Shown one piece after another: positions 17,363-26,399 of a stretch of 64,000 bases of DNA. Position numbers and translations under genes: made by a program. Within the stretch, counting starts at the first letter, position 1, and each line of letters opens with the position of its first letter. Source of the stretch: Clostridium sp. BNL1100 (GTDB lineage: Bacteria; Bacillota; Clostridia; Acetivibrionales; DSM-1351); NCBI RefSeq assembly GCF_000244875.1, contig NC_016791.1, forward strand, positions 2,733,001-2,797,000. The letters run 5' to 3'. The notes under the pieces were generated by a model. It worked only from the letters and a program-made list of their open reading frames with translations, was not told the origin of the DNA and ran no database searches.

Positions 17363-18893
17363 TATTACCATCAAGGAACAACATATTATACCTTTTACCT
17401 AGCCCCATACAAACTTTCAACGTATTTCTATCCAATACTATTATTTCAGGGAAGAATTCTCTTATATTACTGTTAGTCCAAGTATTGATATCTCTCATAG
17501 ATACAAGTTCTTCTTTAAATGATATATATTTTTCTTCTAGTTTTTTAGTATCATTTATTATTGAAGTAAAAGTAGACTTTTCATTCTGTAACGAGTTTAT
17601 TTCTTCTTGAATCTCCTTGTTAAACTCTATAAATTGTATCTCAGTTAATCCTATAATATTATCACCAAAATAGGAGTCAAGAAGTTTTTTTTGCTTAGTG
17701 TATAGTTTTTCAAGCTGACTCTTAATATTTTTAAGCTTTTTTGTTGCATCATTCTTAGGTACACCTATTTTTGATAACATTCCAGAATAAAGTTTATCTA
17801 TATATGTTCTATCTAACAAAGAAACAATCATATTATTAATTGCACGTTTCAATACTTCCTCATCAATTGCTTCACGTGAACAATTACTTATTACTCCTAA
17901 TTTTTCATACTCAGAACAAGAATAAATATATTTCCCATGTACTTTTTTTCGCACATAATACGATTTACATCGTCCACATCTAATTATTCCAGAAAATAAA
18001 TTGATTCCTGAATATTTAGTATTGTTCTCAGTCAGTTTAAATCTTCTTTCTTTCTCAATCTGAACATTATTAAAAACTTCTTCACTTATTATTGCTTCAT
18101 GAGTATTTTTTGTGATTAGCCAATCGCTCTTTTCAAATTTAATGAGTTCTTTTGAGATTGGGTCTTTTGTTTTTGTTCTTCTTTGATATAAACTTCCCGT
18201 GTAGTTTGGATTTGACAATATCTGAATTACTGTTGTTTTTGACCATTTAACGGCGTTCTTGGGTGATATATCATTTTCATTCAAATAATTTACAATTTTT
18301 TGAATCCCATATCCCTGAGTATATAAATTGAACATTGTTTCAACATTATTACTCTCATCTTTATTAATAACTAACACATGGTTATCTAGAGTATAACCAT
18401 AAGGAGGTCTATTACCAGTGAATAATCCTTTTTCACGCTGCTGCTCTATAGTCCAATTGATTCTGTCACTAATCTTTGCACTTTCAATTTCGGCTAACCA
18501 CTCAAACAAGCCAAATTTTTGTCTATCTTCCCTTATATCACTATCAAGTTTTTCTTCAACAAATATAACTCTAATACCTAGTGGAAAAAGTATTTTTACT
18601 AATATATTTGAAGTATCTGCCCTATTCCTTCCAAATCTTGTCATACTTTTAGCTACTAATATATCAAACTTTTTTGTTTTAGCATCTTCAATTAGTTGAG
18701 CAAATTCTTTTCTCTTCCTCAAGCTCGTACCTGTAATTCCTTCATCAACATAATTTCTAAATAACTCCCATTCATTTTTATGCTTTTCCAACAATCTTTC
18801 AAAATAATTTTCTTGATTTATGATTGACGTTTTTTGGGATTCAAATTTTGTTGAAACTCTTGAATAAGTCGCTACTCTTAATTTTTCATTCAT
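17346..18893 (-). CDS. int: Large serine recombinase (phage integrase)
   Basis: It catalyses attP x attB integration, and excision with a directionality factor. The 515-residue product has an N-terminal resolvase domain (VATYSRVSTKFESQKTSIIN, nucleophile probably Ser14), then NILVKILFPLGIRVIFVEE, a recombinase domain (about 160-270) and a zinc ribbon (CGRCKSYYVRKK and later Cys pairs, about 290-345). A long coiled coil and C-terminal tail follow. The gene runs through the attachment core: residues R-L-C are core-encoded, and the last Leu codon and TAG stop are host dprA bases. It would therefore end differently in the excised circle (see findings). It transcribes towards topA. Confidence 0.95.
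   Translation of the reverse strand: MNEKLRVATYSRVSTKFESQKTSIINQENYFERLLEKHKNEWELFRNYVDEGITGTSLRKRKEFAQLIEDAKTKKFDILVAKSMTRFGRNRADTSNILVKILFPLGIRVIFVEEKLDSDIREDRQKFGLFEWLAEIESAKISDRINWTIEQQREKGLFTGNRPPYGYTLDNHVLVINKDESNNVETMFNLYTQGYGIQKIVNYLNENDISPKNAVKWSKTTVIQILSNPNYTGSLYQRRTKTKDPISKELIKFEKSDWLITKNTHEAIISEEVFNNVQIEKERRFKLTENNTKYSGINLFSGIIRCGRCKSYYVRKKVHGKYIYSCSEYEKLGVISNCSREAIDEEVLKRAINNMIVSLLDRTYIDKLYSGMLSKIGVPKNDATKKLKNIKSQLEKLYTKQKKLLDSYFGDNIIGLTEIQFIEFNKEIQEEINSLQNEKSTFTSIINDTKKLEEKYISFKEELVSMRDINTWTNSNIREFFPEIIVLDRNTLKVCMGLGKRYNMLFLDGNNRLCL
17352..17362. other. Attachment site core, left prophage end
   Basis: GCACAGTCGAT on the plus strand, also present at 53299-53309. To its left is dprA 3' coding sequence; to its right is the integrase gene. 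On the minus strand it encodes I-D-C-(A) in dprA and R-L-C in the integrase, in two different frames. Flanking bases differ between the two copies, so the shared core is exactly 11 bp. Confidence 0.88.
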
Positions 18894-18948
18894 ATATATA
18901 CCTCGTACCTACTATTATAATCACTTAATATTTACTATTAGGAACATA

Positions 18949-19083
18949 TTAACACGTTTTGTTAATTTTTTCTATAATTTCAAGTGCTTTCTTTCTGAAG
19001 AAAGCATCTAAATCCAACGTTCCCATAAACTCAATTTCTATATTAATATCTCTTTTATCTATTTCTTTTCTTTTTCTGCTCAT
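18949..19083 (-). CDS. Small charged protein upstream of integrase
   Basis: A 44-residue frame with ATG at 19083-19081 and a GTGAGG ribosome site. It begins MSRKRKEIDKRDINIEIEFM, with a basic start followed by GTLDLDAFFRKKALEIIEK. Its stop lies 55 bp before the integrase start, so the two are probably co-transcribed. I recall small proteins of this general type just upstream of large serine recombinases in clostridial elements, but cannot name a family. A role as recombination directionality factor is only a guess from position and size. Confidence 0.6.
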   Translation of the reverse strand: MSRKRKEIDKRDINIEIEFMGTLDLDAFFRKKALEIIEKINKTC

Positions 19084-19110
19084 CTAAATCCTCACTTTCT
19101 ACAAGTAAAC

Positions 19111-19148
19111 AAAAAGGTAGAGACACTATACTTCTGTATCCCTACCTT
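19111..19148 (-). terminator. Intrinsic terminator at the end of the late genes
   Basis: On the minus strand an 11-13 bp stem (AAGGTAGGGATAC paired with GTGTCTCTACCTT, with G-U pairs) is followed by TTTTTG. It lies after the 65-residue membrane protein gene and before the integrase operon, so it would separate late transcription from int and dprA 3'. Confidence 0.75.
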
Positions 19149-19201
19149 ACAAATTTGATTTTTAATTAACTTTCTAAATCATTATATACATATAAAATAT
19201 A

Positions 19202-19399
19202 TCAATGTTTATCAGGTTTTAACTCTTTCTCATGGTCTTTATACTCTGCAAATAAAAACACAACTAAAGCAATCATAAAAGCAGTATCTTTATTAAACCA
19301 ATCACAAGTAAGCTGATATATCCCATAAAACGCACAAAGAAAAAGCAATACTCTTACAAATACAGTTATAACAGTATTAATAGACTTTTTTATAGTCAC
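19202..19399 (-). CDS. Small membrane protein, last late gene
   Basis: A 65-residue protein with two hydrophobic stretches (VFVRVLLFLCAFYGIYQLTC and FMIALVVFLFAEY) and a charged C-terminus EYKDHEKELKPDKH. It starts 9 bp after the 1134-residue gene and ends the late operon before a terminator. Size and topology would suit an accessory lysis or superinfection protein, but no family is recognised. Confidence 0.6.
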   Translation of the reverse strand: MTIKKSINTVITVFVRVLLFLCAFYGIYQLTCDWFNKDTAFMIALVVFLFAEYKDHEKELKPDKH

Positions 19400-19407
19400 A
19401 ATATCAC

Positions 19408-22400
19408 CTACTTTGATTTAGATTGAATATACTTAGATTTAGATTCATTATATACAGAATTTACCAATGACTGCAACCATTTTCTTTTACCTTCTGCTGA
19501 ACTTTCTTTGTACTCAGGAGTATCAATAATAAATTTCATCTGTTTTAAAGTTTCATTTCCTACTGATTCTTTTAACTGTTTTAATTCTTTCGCACTGAGA
19601 TTATATTCTACTCCGTCTGATGAAAGTGAACCTTTTAATTTTCTAGGTAGAAAATCAGTTTCTTTTGAATCTTTGTAAAGTCTTACTAATTCTTTTGTAA
19701 CTGGTTCTTCTGATTTACCTTTAAAATAGCCGGGACTGAAAAATTGTTGAACAAACCCTCCTGTACTTTGTTTTTGTCCGAATACATCTAAATCAGGCTG
19801 TAAACTTTTACTTGCAAATGGTATTTTTGATTGAATTTCGTTTAATTCTTGTTTAATTGGATTAGGGTCATATGTACTACGTTTTGTGGTGTCAATACTT
19901 TTTGCTGTTTTACCTAAAATAGACGGAATTGCTTGTTCAACATAACTTAATGGTATACCTAATATTTTTTGAGTTACACTTCCACCACTACCAAATATAT
20001 CTTTTATATTTTTCATCATAGTCATGTTTACTATAGTATCTCCACCAGTAGTAATAGCATTTAACAATGCATCAGCCTTACTTGAATTTTTCTTTTGAAG
20101 TCCTTCATAAAATGCGACACCCATTGCTAAAGGTATAGAAGCAGGTTGTGCCCAATCAAAAGTGTAACTGCCCCACGGAAACATTATTGAACTTGATTGT
20201 TCCCCCGTTGCATCTTGTAGTCCTGCTACTGTTGCTGATTTACTACGTTCCATTTTTGCTGCTCCCATTCCTGCTAAAACATATCCTACACCTAATGCAG
20301 CCGAACCAGTTAAAGATTTTGATAAATCTTCAATTACTTGTGCTCCACCCTTACCACTTGTTTTACTAAATATAGCTTTAACTACACCTAATGGAGAATA
20401 TTCAACACCACGCATTGCAATATTAGCAGGAGTTTGAGAAAATGGAATAGCACCTTCAACTACTTTTCCTAATACTTTTATATTTTTAGCCTTATTAATT
20501 GTATCTGACAAAAAGTTTGCTTGTTTGAAAGTTGCTTCAAATGCTCTACGTTGTGCATAGTCTTTTGCTTGTTGTGTTACTTCCTTTATTCCATTTGCTT
20601 TAAGATAACCTCCTAATGCATCTTTGTATGCTCTTTCTAAAAATACTTTATCTTCAACATTAAGTGTATCTTTTGAAAATTTATCTACAGCGTTCATGGC
20701 TTTGCTTTCAAAAATCCTCTTATCACGATTCATAAATTTTATATTATTTATATCATAACGATTACTGCGAGTAAGATTTTTTATTTCATCTTGCCATGTA
20801 TTGTCTACTACATTTCTTAAATCTTTGTCAAAAATCCAACCTACAGATTTTGTTCTTTCAATTCCTTTATTTCCTAATCCTTTTAAAATTTTATCTGTAG
20901 CTGTTTCTAATCCTGCTCCAATTACATCTGATGTTTTTCTCATAGCTCCCATTATTCCATTACCAGCTATATTTCTAATATGTGTAGTTGGATTTAATAA
21001 CATAGCAGTTCTACGCCATGCATCAAATTTTTCCATTTTTGAGGATGGCATTGATTGAGAAATTCTGTCATAAACTCCTTCCATAAATTTCTCTCTTTCT
21101 TCCTCTGAAATAACATCTTTACTATATAATTGTTTCATTTCGTCATCAGTAAGATTTAAATCTGTCCATTTTTTACCATACATTTTATTACCTTGTTCAT
21201 TTAATTTTTTGAATTGATTTTCCATAAAAGTATTAAAAGTGGCAGGGTCGGATTTTCTCAAAATACTTGCGGCTTGTGAATATTGTCCTGCTTGTGTTAA
21301 TTTCTCTGCCGAATCTGCTATAATTCGTCTAGCTGTTTCCATATCTCCGTTCTTAGCAGCTTCATTTGCTAATTGTCTAGCAAGGGGAATATCTGAAGGG
21401 TCAAATTTATTAATGTTTTTGTTCCACTCTGCATATGCTCTAGTAAAGCCTTGTGACATTTTTTCATTTGCTTTTGATAATGTATCTTTATTCTTTAAAG
21501 TCTCATGAAATAATGGATTTTCATCAAATGATCTTCTAATATCTTCATGCATTGCACTATCAGTTTTAACATTATGTGAAAAACCTCTTTCATTTGGTAA
21601 CTTCTTTTTAGTTTCAATATTAAAGATATTATCTGAAAATCCTGTTTCTGGGTTTATATTTAATTGTAATTTTTGTCCTTCAATATTACTTGCTACGTCT
21701 TTATTCAAAGTTGGTAAACCATCAACATTTTTATTAATCTCTGGCAGTCCATATTTATTATTAAAGTTTGATTCATTCTTTAATCTATTAGCTATATCAT
21801 AAGTATTATCACTGGCAACACCTGAAACACGTTTCATTTTCATTGTATCAGCGTTGGGTAATTTAAAACCTTGTTGTGCTTGTTCCATTTTATTTACTAT
21901 ACCATCAAGGTCAATTCCTAATTCAGATTTAATTTTTGGTATTTCATCAGCTCTAAGTTGATTAGTCTTAAAATGATTTTGTATAGTTTCAATAGCTGTG
22001 TTATATTCATTTACTGCATTATTATAAGTATCATTTTTAATAGTGAATTTACCCTGTACAGTAGTTGGTTTTATTGGTTCTATAGCAAATTTTTCATTAT
22101 TTTGTGCTAGTTCATCTGGGGAAGTCTTTAAAGCTGTTCTAAATTTATTAAATGCTTTTTCAGATATATCAGCTTCTTTTATCAATCCTTTTGTGCCTTG
22201 CATACCTAAATTACTTGCTTTAACTGCTTCACTTGCAATACCACCAGAACCTAACCAAGTTAACGGGTCACTAGCAACACCAAATATACCAGACGTTATT
22301 TTTCCTGCTGTTGAATTATAAAATTTATCTGTTTTATCATTGCCTGTTTCATGTAAATATTTTTCAGTATCTAATGTAGGGTCAAAAGATGGCTTTTTAC

Positions 22401-22812
22401 CTTTAGATGTGTCTATAATAGCTTTACTTGCATTTAATACTAAATTTTGTGGTGTTTGTAATCCTTGTAATAACATTTGTCCTGTACCTTTTAATGAATT
22501 GCCTATTCCACCTAAAATATTACCGCTTGCAAAATTTTCAGGTACTTCTTTGTATGTTTTCACATATGGTAAATCGTTGGATTCATTAGTAGAGATGGGC
22601 ATATTTTGCCCACCATCTACTTTAGCATTTCCTTTCATCCAATCCATTAATTTATTCTGCTTATCTTGTATTTCTTGACCACGTTGTATTCTTTCCTGTT
22701 GCTCTTTTTGCTGTTGTTCTTCTAACTCCTTCCTTCTACGTTCAAAGATATCATCATCATTAGGATTATTATCAATTTTTAATTCTCTTCTTCTACGCTC
22801 AAAAATATCCAT
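19408..22812 (-). CDS. Very large internal virion / DNA-ejection-type protein
   Basis: At 1134 residues this is the largest protein of the prophage. The N-terminus repeats a charged motif (DIFERRRRELK, then DIFERRRKELEE) and a Q/E-rich helix. The middle is a long polar region, and the C-terminal half has glycine- and alanine-rich amphipathic segments (SLTGSAALGVGYVLAGMGAA) and PFSQTPANIAMRGVEYSPLG, a pattern I associate with large podovirus internal proteins and polyvalent proteins. With no tape-measure gene present it is best read as an ejected internal core protein that helps the short tail deliver DNA; this is inference. No catalytic motif is obvious. Confidence 0.6.
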   Translation of the reverse strand: MDIFERRRRELKIDNNPNDDDIFERRRKELEEQQQKEQQERIQRGQEIQDKQNKLMDWMKGNAKVDGGQNMPISTNESNDLPYVKTYKEVPENFASGNILGGIGNSLKGTGQMLLQGLQTPQNLVLNASKAIIDTSKGKKPSFDPTLDTEKYLHETGNDKTDKFYNSTAGKITSGIFGVASDPLTWLGSGGIASEAVKASNLGMQGTKGLIKEADISEKAFNKFRTALKTSPDELAQNNEKFAIEPIKPTTVQGKFTIKNDTYNNAVNEYNTAIETIQNHFKTNQLRADEIPKIKSELGIDLDGIVNKMEQAQQGFKLPNADTMKMKRVSGVASDNTYDIANRLKNESNFNNKYGLPEINKNVDGLPTLNKDVASNIEGQKLQLNINPETGFSDNIFNIETKKKLPNERGFSHNVKTDSAMHEDIRRSFDENPLFHETLKNKDTLSKANEKMSQGFTRAYAEWNKNINKFDPSDIPLARQLANEAAKNGDMETARRIIADSAEKLTQAGQYSQAASILRKSDPATFNTFMENQFKKLNEQGNKMYGKKWTDLNLTDDEMKQLYSKDVISEEEREKFMEGVYDRISQSMPSSKMEKFDAWRRTAMLLNPTTHIRNIAGNGIMGAMRKTSDVIGAGLETATDKILKGLGNKGIERTKSVGWIFDKDLRNVVDNTWQDEIKNLTRSNRYDINNIKFMNRDKRIFESKAMNAVDKFSKDTLNVEDKVFLERAYKDALGGYLKANGIKEVTQQAKDYAQRRAFEATFKQANFLSDTINKAKNIKVLGKVVEGAIPFSQTPANIAMRGVEYSPLGVVKAIFSKTSGKGGAQVIEDLSKSLTGSAALGVGYVLAGMGAAKMERSKSATVAGLQDATGEQSSSIMFPWGSYTFDWAQPASIPLAMGVAFYEGLQKKNSSKADALLNAITTGGDTIVNMTMMKNIKDIFGSGGSVTQKILGIPLSYVEQAIPSILGKTAKSIDTTKRSTYDPNPIKQELNEIQSKIPFASKSLQPDLDVFGQKQSTGGFVQQFFSPGYFKGKSEEPVTKELVRLYKDSKETDFLPRKLKGSLSSDGVEYNLSAKELKQLKESVGNETLKQMKFIIDTPEYKESSAEGKRKWLQSLVNSVYNESKSKYIQSKSK

Positions 22813-22822
22813 TTTTAACCCC

Positions 22823-24331
22823 CTATCTAGGTAATGGAATGTTATATCTTTTATACAAGGCTTTTGTCATGTCATTTGAAAGATTTAAACCTAAAATTCT
22901 GCTCTCTCTGCTTTCTGTATTTGTATTACCATTACTTACAAGTGAACCATTTACATATTTAGGCATAAATTCATCATCTAAAACTTTTGCCCAATCATCA
23001 ATTGAAAAAGTTGATTCTTTACTATTTGTTGGAACATCAACATATGAATATGTTTTAGTCTTTTCATTATATACTGCTTTCATTCCCGCACCTTTAAGTT
23101 TAATCTGATTATCTAAACTCATGGGGTCGTTCTCAGACTGCAAACGTGCCCATGATATAGCCTGACTAGCACCTTCCATACTTATACGTCTAGCCGATAA
23201 TGCATTTTCAATTTTTGCCTGTGCTTCTTGGAAAGATTGTTGTCTTAAATTTAAGTCCATTTCTTTTTGCCACTGAGTATCTTTTACCTTATCACGTTCT
23301 TGTTGATAATCAAATTGTTTTGTCTGGAAATTTTGATTCCATTCCTGTGCCTTTTGTTCTGCTGTCTTATACTGACCTCCATATTTAGCCAATAATTCAG
23401 GTGAACTGAATAATTTTTCATTAGCAAGAACACGTGCATATCTACCCATTTCAGTATTAGGATTAGCATTTGCATATGCACTGTAATCATCAGCATATTT
23501 AGCCAATTGTTGCCTTATATTTTCAGGAACAACAACATTAGCAGTAGGGTTAACATATCCCATAGCTTGATTTACTGAATCCTGTCTATTTATTGCATCT
23601 TGCTGTTTTTGATAATCAAACTGTTTGTTAAATCTTTCATTTTCAGCATTTTGTGCCTGTTGTCTCTGCCATTCATTCATTAGATTTTGCATTGCAGTAG
23701 CTTCAATTCCTGCCTGTGCTGAATTTACATCACTTGCATAAGATTGTTGTGCCTGTGTTGTTCTTTTGGCTATATCATTGTAAGCCTGTAATTCTTCGCT
23801 ATTTAAATCACTAATATTATTTTGTAATTGGCTGTTTCTGTTTAATTCAGCCTGTGCGGAACTACCATTATTAGTTGTTCCTCTTTGTGCTAAATACTCC
23901 GCAAAATTCTTTGCTTGTAACTGATTGTTTGCACTTACTTGCTGTTTAGCATCATAATATTGTGGCTGTATAGCTGATTTTTCAGTATTTAAACTTGCTA
24001 AAGTCTGATTATAATTATTTTGTAATTGTCCTAATACTTGTTGTGTCTGTTGTGCTTTTAGTTGATTCTGATATTCCATAAACTGTTTCATTGGGTCAAC
24101 TGGTTGCTGTGGTTGTATTGGAGTAAATCTTGTATTTGTACTATCAGCTTGATAACCTTGTAAGGCACTTTGATTTAAACCACTTGAATTAGTTGAATAC
24201 CCTTGTTGGCTTCTCAATCTTTCTGCTTCTGCCCTAGCATTTGCCATTGCTTGTGTATCTCCTTTTGCTTTTGCTTGAGCATATAAATTACCTTGCCTTT
24301 TTATTTCATCACTTTCCCATGCTTGAGCCAT
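22823..24331 (-). CDS. Gln/Asn/Ala-rich internal virion-type protein
   Basis: A 502-residue protein of striking composition: very rich in Q, N and A, mostly predicted coiled coil, with no membrane span. It starts MAQAWESDEIKRQGNLYAQA. Two similar blocks (ERFNKQFDYQKQQDAINRQ and NFQTKQFDYQQERDKVKD) suggest an internal duplication. It is 10 bp upstream of the 1134-residue gene and probably acts with it, as paired internal core proteins do in podoviruses. That role is inferred from order and composition only. Confidence 0.55.
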   Translation of the reverse strand: MAQAWESDEIKRQGNLYAQAKAKGDTQAMANARAEAERLRSQQGYSTNSSGLNQSALQGYQADSTNTRFTPIQPQQPVDPMKQFMEYQNQLKAQQTQQVLGQLQNNYNQTLASLNTEKSAIQPQYYDAKQQVSANNQLQAKNFAEYLAQRGTTNNGSSAQAELNRNSQLQNNISDLNSEELQAYNDIAKRTTQAQQSYASDVNSAQAGIEATAMQNLMNEWQRQQAQNAENERFNKQFDYQKQQDAINRQDSVNQAMGYVNPTANVVVPENIRQQLAKYADDYSAYANANPNTEMGRYARVLANEKLFSSPELLAKYGGQYKTAEQKAQEWNQNFQTKQFDYQQERDKVKDTQWQKEMDLNLRQQSFQEAQAKIENALSARRISMEGASQAISWARLQSENDPMSLDNQIKLKGAGMKAVYNEKTKTYSYVDVPTNSKESTFSIDDWAKVLDDEFMPKYVNGSLVSNGNTNTESRESRILGLNLSNDMTKALYKRYNIPLPR

Positions 24332-24350
24332 TACATTACCTCACTTCCTT

Positions 24351-24536
24351 TTATATTTCTGTCTTATTTGTAGGGTTATTGATTATACCAATACCAATTA
24401 ATACAGGACACAATACATTCATAAAACCATTCATTTCAACACTTACATCTAAGTTAAAGAATGTCTTTACGCAAAATACAACTAATGAAGCTACTGCAAG
24501 CCATAAAGACCAACTTTTAAAACGATTCTGATTCAT
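24351..24536 (-). CDS. Small phage holin (phi-LC3/phiAGATE-like)
   Basis: A 61-residue protein with two hydrophobic segments (WSLWLAVASLVVFCVKTFF and FMNVLCPVLIGIGIINNPT) and the Asn-Pro-Thr ending that resembles the DPTT ending of phi-LC3-type holins. It follows the endolysin gene with no gap, which is the usual pairing. It would form the membrane lesion that times lysis. Confidence 0.65.
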   Translation of the reverse strand: MNQNRFKSWSLWLAVASLVVFCVKTFFNLDVSVEMNGFMNVLCPVLIGIGIINNPTNKTEI

Positions 24537-24537
24537 A

Positions 24538-25341
24538 TTATTTTCCTCCTAGCTGTTTTATAATTGCTTCATCTTCTATATATGCTTTTGCTATTTTTAC
24601 AAATAAAGCCGACAAAGAAGAATCTATATGAGATTTTTTATTCAACCAGTATTGATATGGTGTTTCTACCTTTTTACTTATAACATCCATTGCTTGGTCA
24701 TATGTAGATATAATCGATGTATCAACATTAGTTTTAATTGTAGAATTATTCGACAATTGATTATTACCCAATATAGCATTACATACTTCAATAATCTCTT
24801 TTGCTTTTGCCTTAGTCTTATCTCCTACTTTACCATCGGTTTGTAGTCCTGCAAGTGCCTGAAAATCAGCTATATTCATAAATCTGCTCATTCCCTTCAA
24901 TACAACATTTTTTATTTGTTCTTTCTGTTTTTCGCTTGCTCCTTGGTGTTCCAAAAGTTGCACATGCCACGGTTCGTAGGATATCGGTTTTATAAGCTGA
25001 AATTTCTTTAATTCTGCATTAGTTAGCGTATTAAACCAATCATCAGAAATATCCATTGCAATACAATAGCAATGATTGCTTTTTCCGTATGCTCCTGCCC
25101 AACACTTGCCAGTATTGTCATACACAGCACCATACATTTTATCGTTTGGGTCTGTTATTTGATATGCATTTTTATGACTATGTAAAGATTGTACATTTAT
25201 AATTTTTTGTTTCTCTGGACTTCTATACCCTGAACTACACAAACAATCTTTTTTATAATAGTTACATACGTCAATAACTGCCTGTATTAATTTGGGATAT
25301 ACACAAGCTTCATCTGTATATTTAAACTTAACTGTATTCAT
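24538..25341 (-). CDS. Endolysin, M15-type peptidase with C-terminal extension
   Basis: This is a peptidoglycan-cutting lysis enzyme. The 267-residue product contains CLCSSGYRSPEKQKIIN, then the metal site SNHCYCIAMDIS (pattern SxHxxxxAxD) and EPWH, the three hallmarks of M15 D-Ala-D-Ala or L-Ala-D-Glu peptidases. A short segment NIADFQALAGLQTDGKVGDK follows that looks like a peptidoglycan-binding or phage-type linker. There is no signal peptide, so release depends on a holin. Holin-like genes flank it on both sides. Confidence 0.85.
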   Translation of the reverse strand: MNTVKFKYTDEACVYPKLIQAVIDVCNYYKKDCLCSSGYRSPEKQKIINVQSLHSHKNAYQITDPNDKMYGAVYDNTGKCWAGAYGKSNHCYCIAMDISDDWFNTLTNAELKKFQLIKPISYEPWHVQLLEHQGASEKQKEQIKNVVLKGMSRFMNIADFQALAGLQTDGKVGDKTKAKAKEIIEVCNAILGNNQLSNNSTIKTNVDTSIISTYDQAMDVISKKVETPYQYWLNKKSHIDSSLSALFVKIAKAYIEDEAIIKQLGGK

Positions 25342-25344
25342 TTA

Positions 25345-25671
25345 TTACACACCTTCTTTATCTATTTTCTTTTCCATAAATTCCATTCTTAATTCTAGTC
25401 GTTCCATTGCACTTGCTATTTTTGCATGTGAGTCATTTGTTTTTTCAAGATGTTCCATTAATCTATCTTCCCTATCTTTTGATTCTTTGCTATTGTTTTC
25501 AATTAAATCCATCAAAGCTTTTTCTCTGATTTTATTGGTTTCTTCTAACGTTGCTATTTGTTTATTTTGCTTTTTGTCGTAAATAACTAACAATCCTAGT
25601 ACAGCCAAAGGGAAAACTATTTGCCACGCTCCATTTTTTATTGCAGCTATAAGTGCTGATAATATTTCCAT
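25345..25671 (-). CDS. BhlA/UviB-like holin
   Basis: A 108-residue protein with one N-terminal membrane span (IVFPLAVLGLLVIYDKKQNK) and a long charged coiled coil, the layout of the BhlA/UviB holin-like family of Firmicute phages. It overlaps the HhH gene by one base and ends 4 bp before the endolysin gene. Together with the 61-residue protein it gives the phage two holin candidates. Confidence 0.75.
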   Translation of the reverse strand: MEILSALIAAIKNGAWQIVFPLAVLGLLVIYDKKQNKQIATLEETNKIREKALMDLIENNSKESKDREDRLMEHLEKTNDSHAKIASAMERLELRMEFMEKKIDKEGV

Positions 25672-26024
25672 TATTTACACACCACCATATCTTTAATAAC
25701 TTGTATAGTTTCTGCTCCAATTCTATCAATTTTATCAAGTTCCCATATGTCTTTATAAGGTCTATGTTTTATTATATTATCAGCAGTTTTATTACCTATT
25801 TTGGGTAGAGATATTAAGGCTTCTTTGGAACAATGATTAATATCAATTTTCTCTGACATTTCATTATTAGGATTAGTAATATTTAATATCTGTGTTTGTG
25901 TAGCATTATTATTTATTCCGGTGTTGTTAATTTTATTAAAATTGATTATTACTAGAATTGAAATTATTAAATATACTAATAAAAAAGCAATGATCAAGTA
26001 TTTTAGCAGCTTATTATTGTGCAT
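25671..26024 (-). CDS. Membrane-anchored ComEA-like helix-hairpin-helix protein
   Basis: A 117-residue protein. One N-terminal membrane span (YLIIAFLLVYLIISILVII) is followed by a short linker and a C-terminal double helix-hairpin-helix segment with DINHCSKEALISLPKIGNKT and ELDKIDRIGAETIQVIKDMV. This is the architecture of ComEA, the surface DNA receptor of competence, in reduced form. The gene overlaps the holin gene and so is expressed late with lysis genes. A role in virion DNA entry, exclusion or DNA binding at the membrane is possible; none is shown by the sequence. Confidence 0.75.
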   Translation of the reverse strand: MHNNKLLKYLIIAFLLVYLIISILVIINFNKINNTGINNNATQTQILNITNPNNEMSEKIDINHCSKEALISLPKIGNKTADNIIKHRPYKDIWELDKIDRIGAETIQVIKDMVVCK

Positions 26025-26106
26025 GATACACCTACTTTCAAAACTATTTGCATATAAAAAAGTAGGACACTGTTTACTTAATCGTTGCCAGTGTCTTACT
26101 TTATGT

Positions 26107-26394
26107 TTATTTATCGTCTTCTATTTTTGCTGAATCTAAAAAGAATGATTTATTGTTAGTTGTCTGATTAGTTATATTAATATATATTCCTGTTTTTACG
26201 GCTAAAAATACTAAATATAATATTCCTGCTATCTCAATTAATAAAGATATTGTAAACATAACAATAAATAAAAAATTCGTTTTATTACTTAAAATGACAT
26301 AAAATATTGATAAGGTATTTAATATAAATTGCACTATAAACACCTTATCAATATTATTTTTAAGCATTGTTATTAATTTTATCAATGCTTTCAC
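26107..26394 (-). CDS. Small multi-span membrane protein
   Basis: A 95-residue protein with two or three hydrophobic segments (IVQFILNTLSIFYVILSNKT and FLFIVMFTISLLIEIAGILY) and a polar C-terminal tail. The start is GTG at 26394, six bases after the stop of the 52-residue gene. Position between fibre and lysis genes suggests a late membrane function; no family recognised. Confidence 0.55.
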   Translation of the reverse strand: MKALIKLITMLKNNIDKVFIVQFILNTLSIFYVILSNKTNFLFIVMFTISLLIEIAGILYLVFLAVKTGIYINITNQTTNNKSFFLDSAKIEDDK

Positions 26395-26399
26395 CGTCC

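Noticed and set aside
17009-17374. The 121-codon frame at the left phage end as a separate gene
   Set aside because: Its residues match the DprA C-terminus, its first codons are inside the integrase gene, and no ribosome site is present. It is the 3' fragment of dprA.
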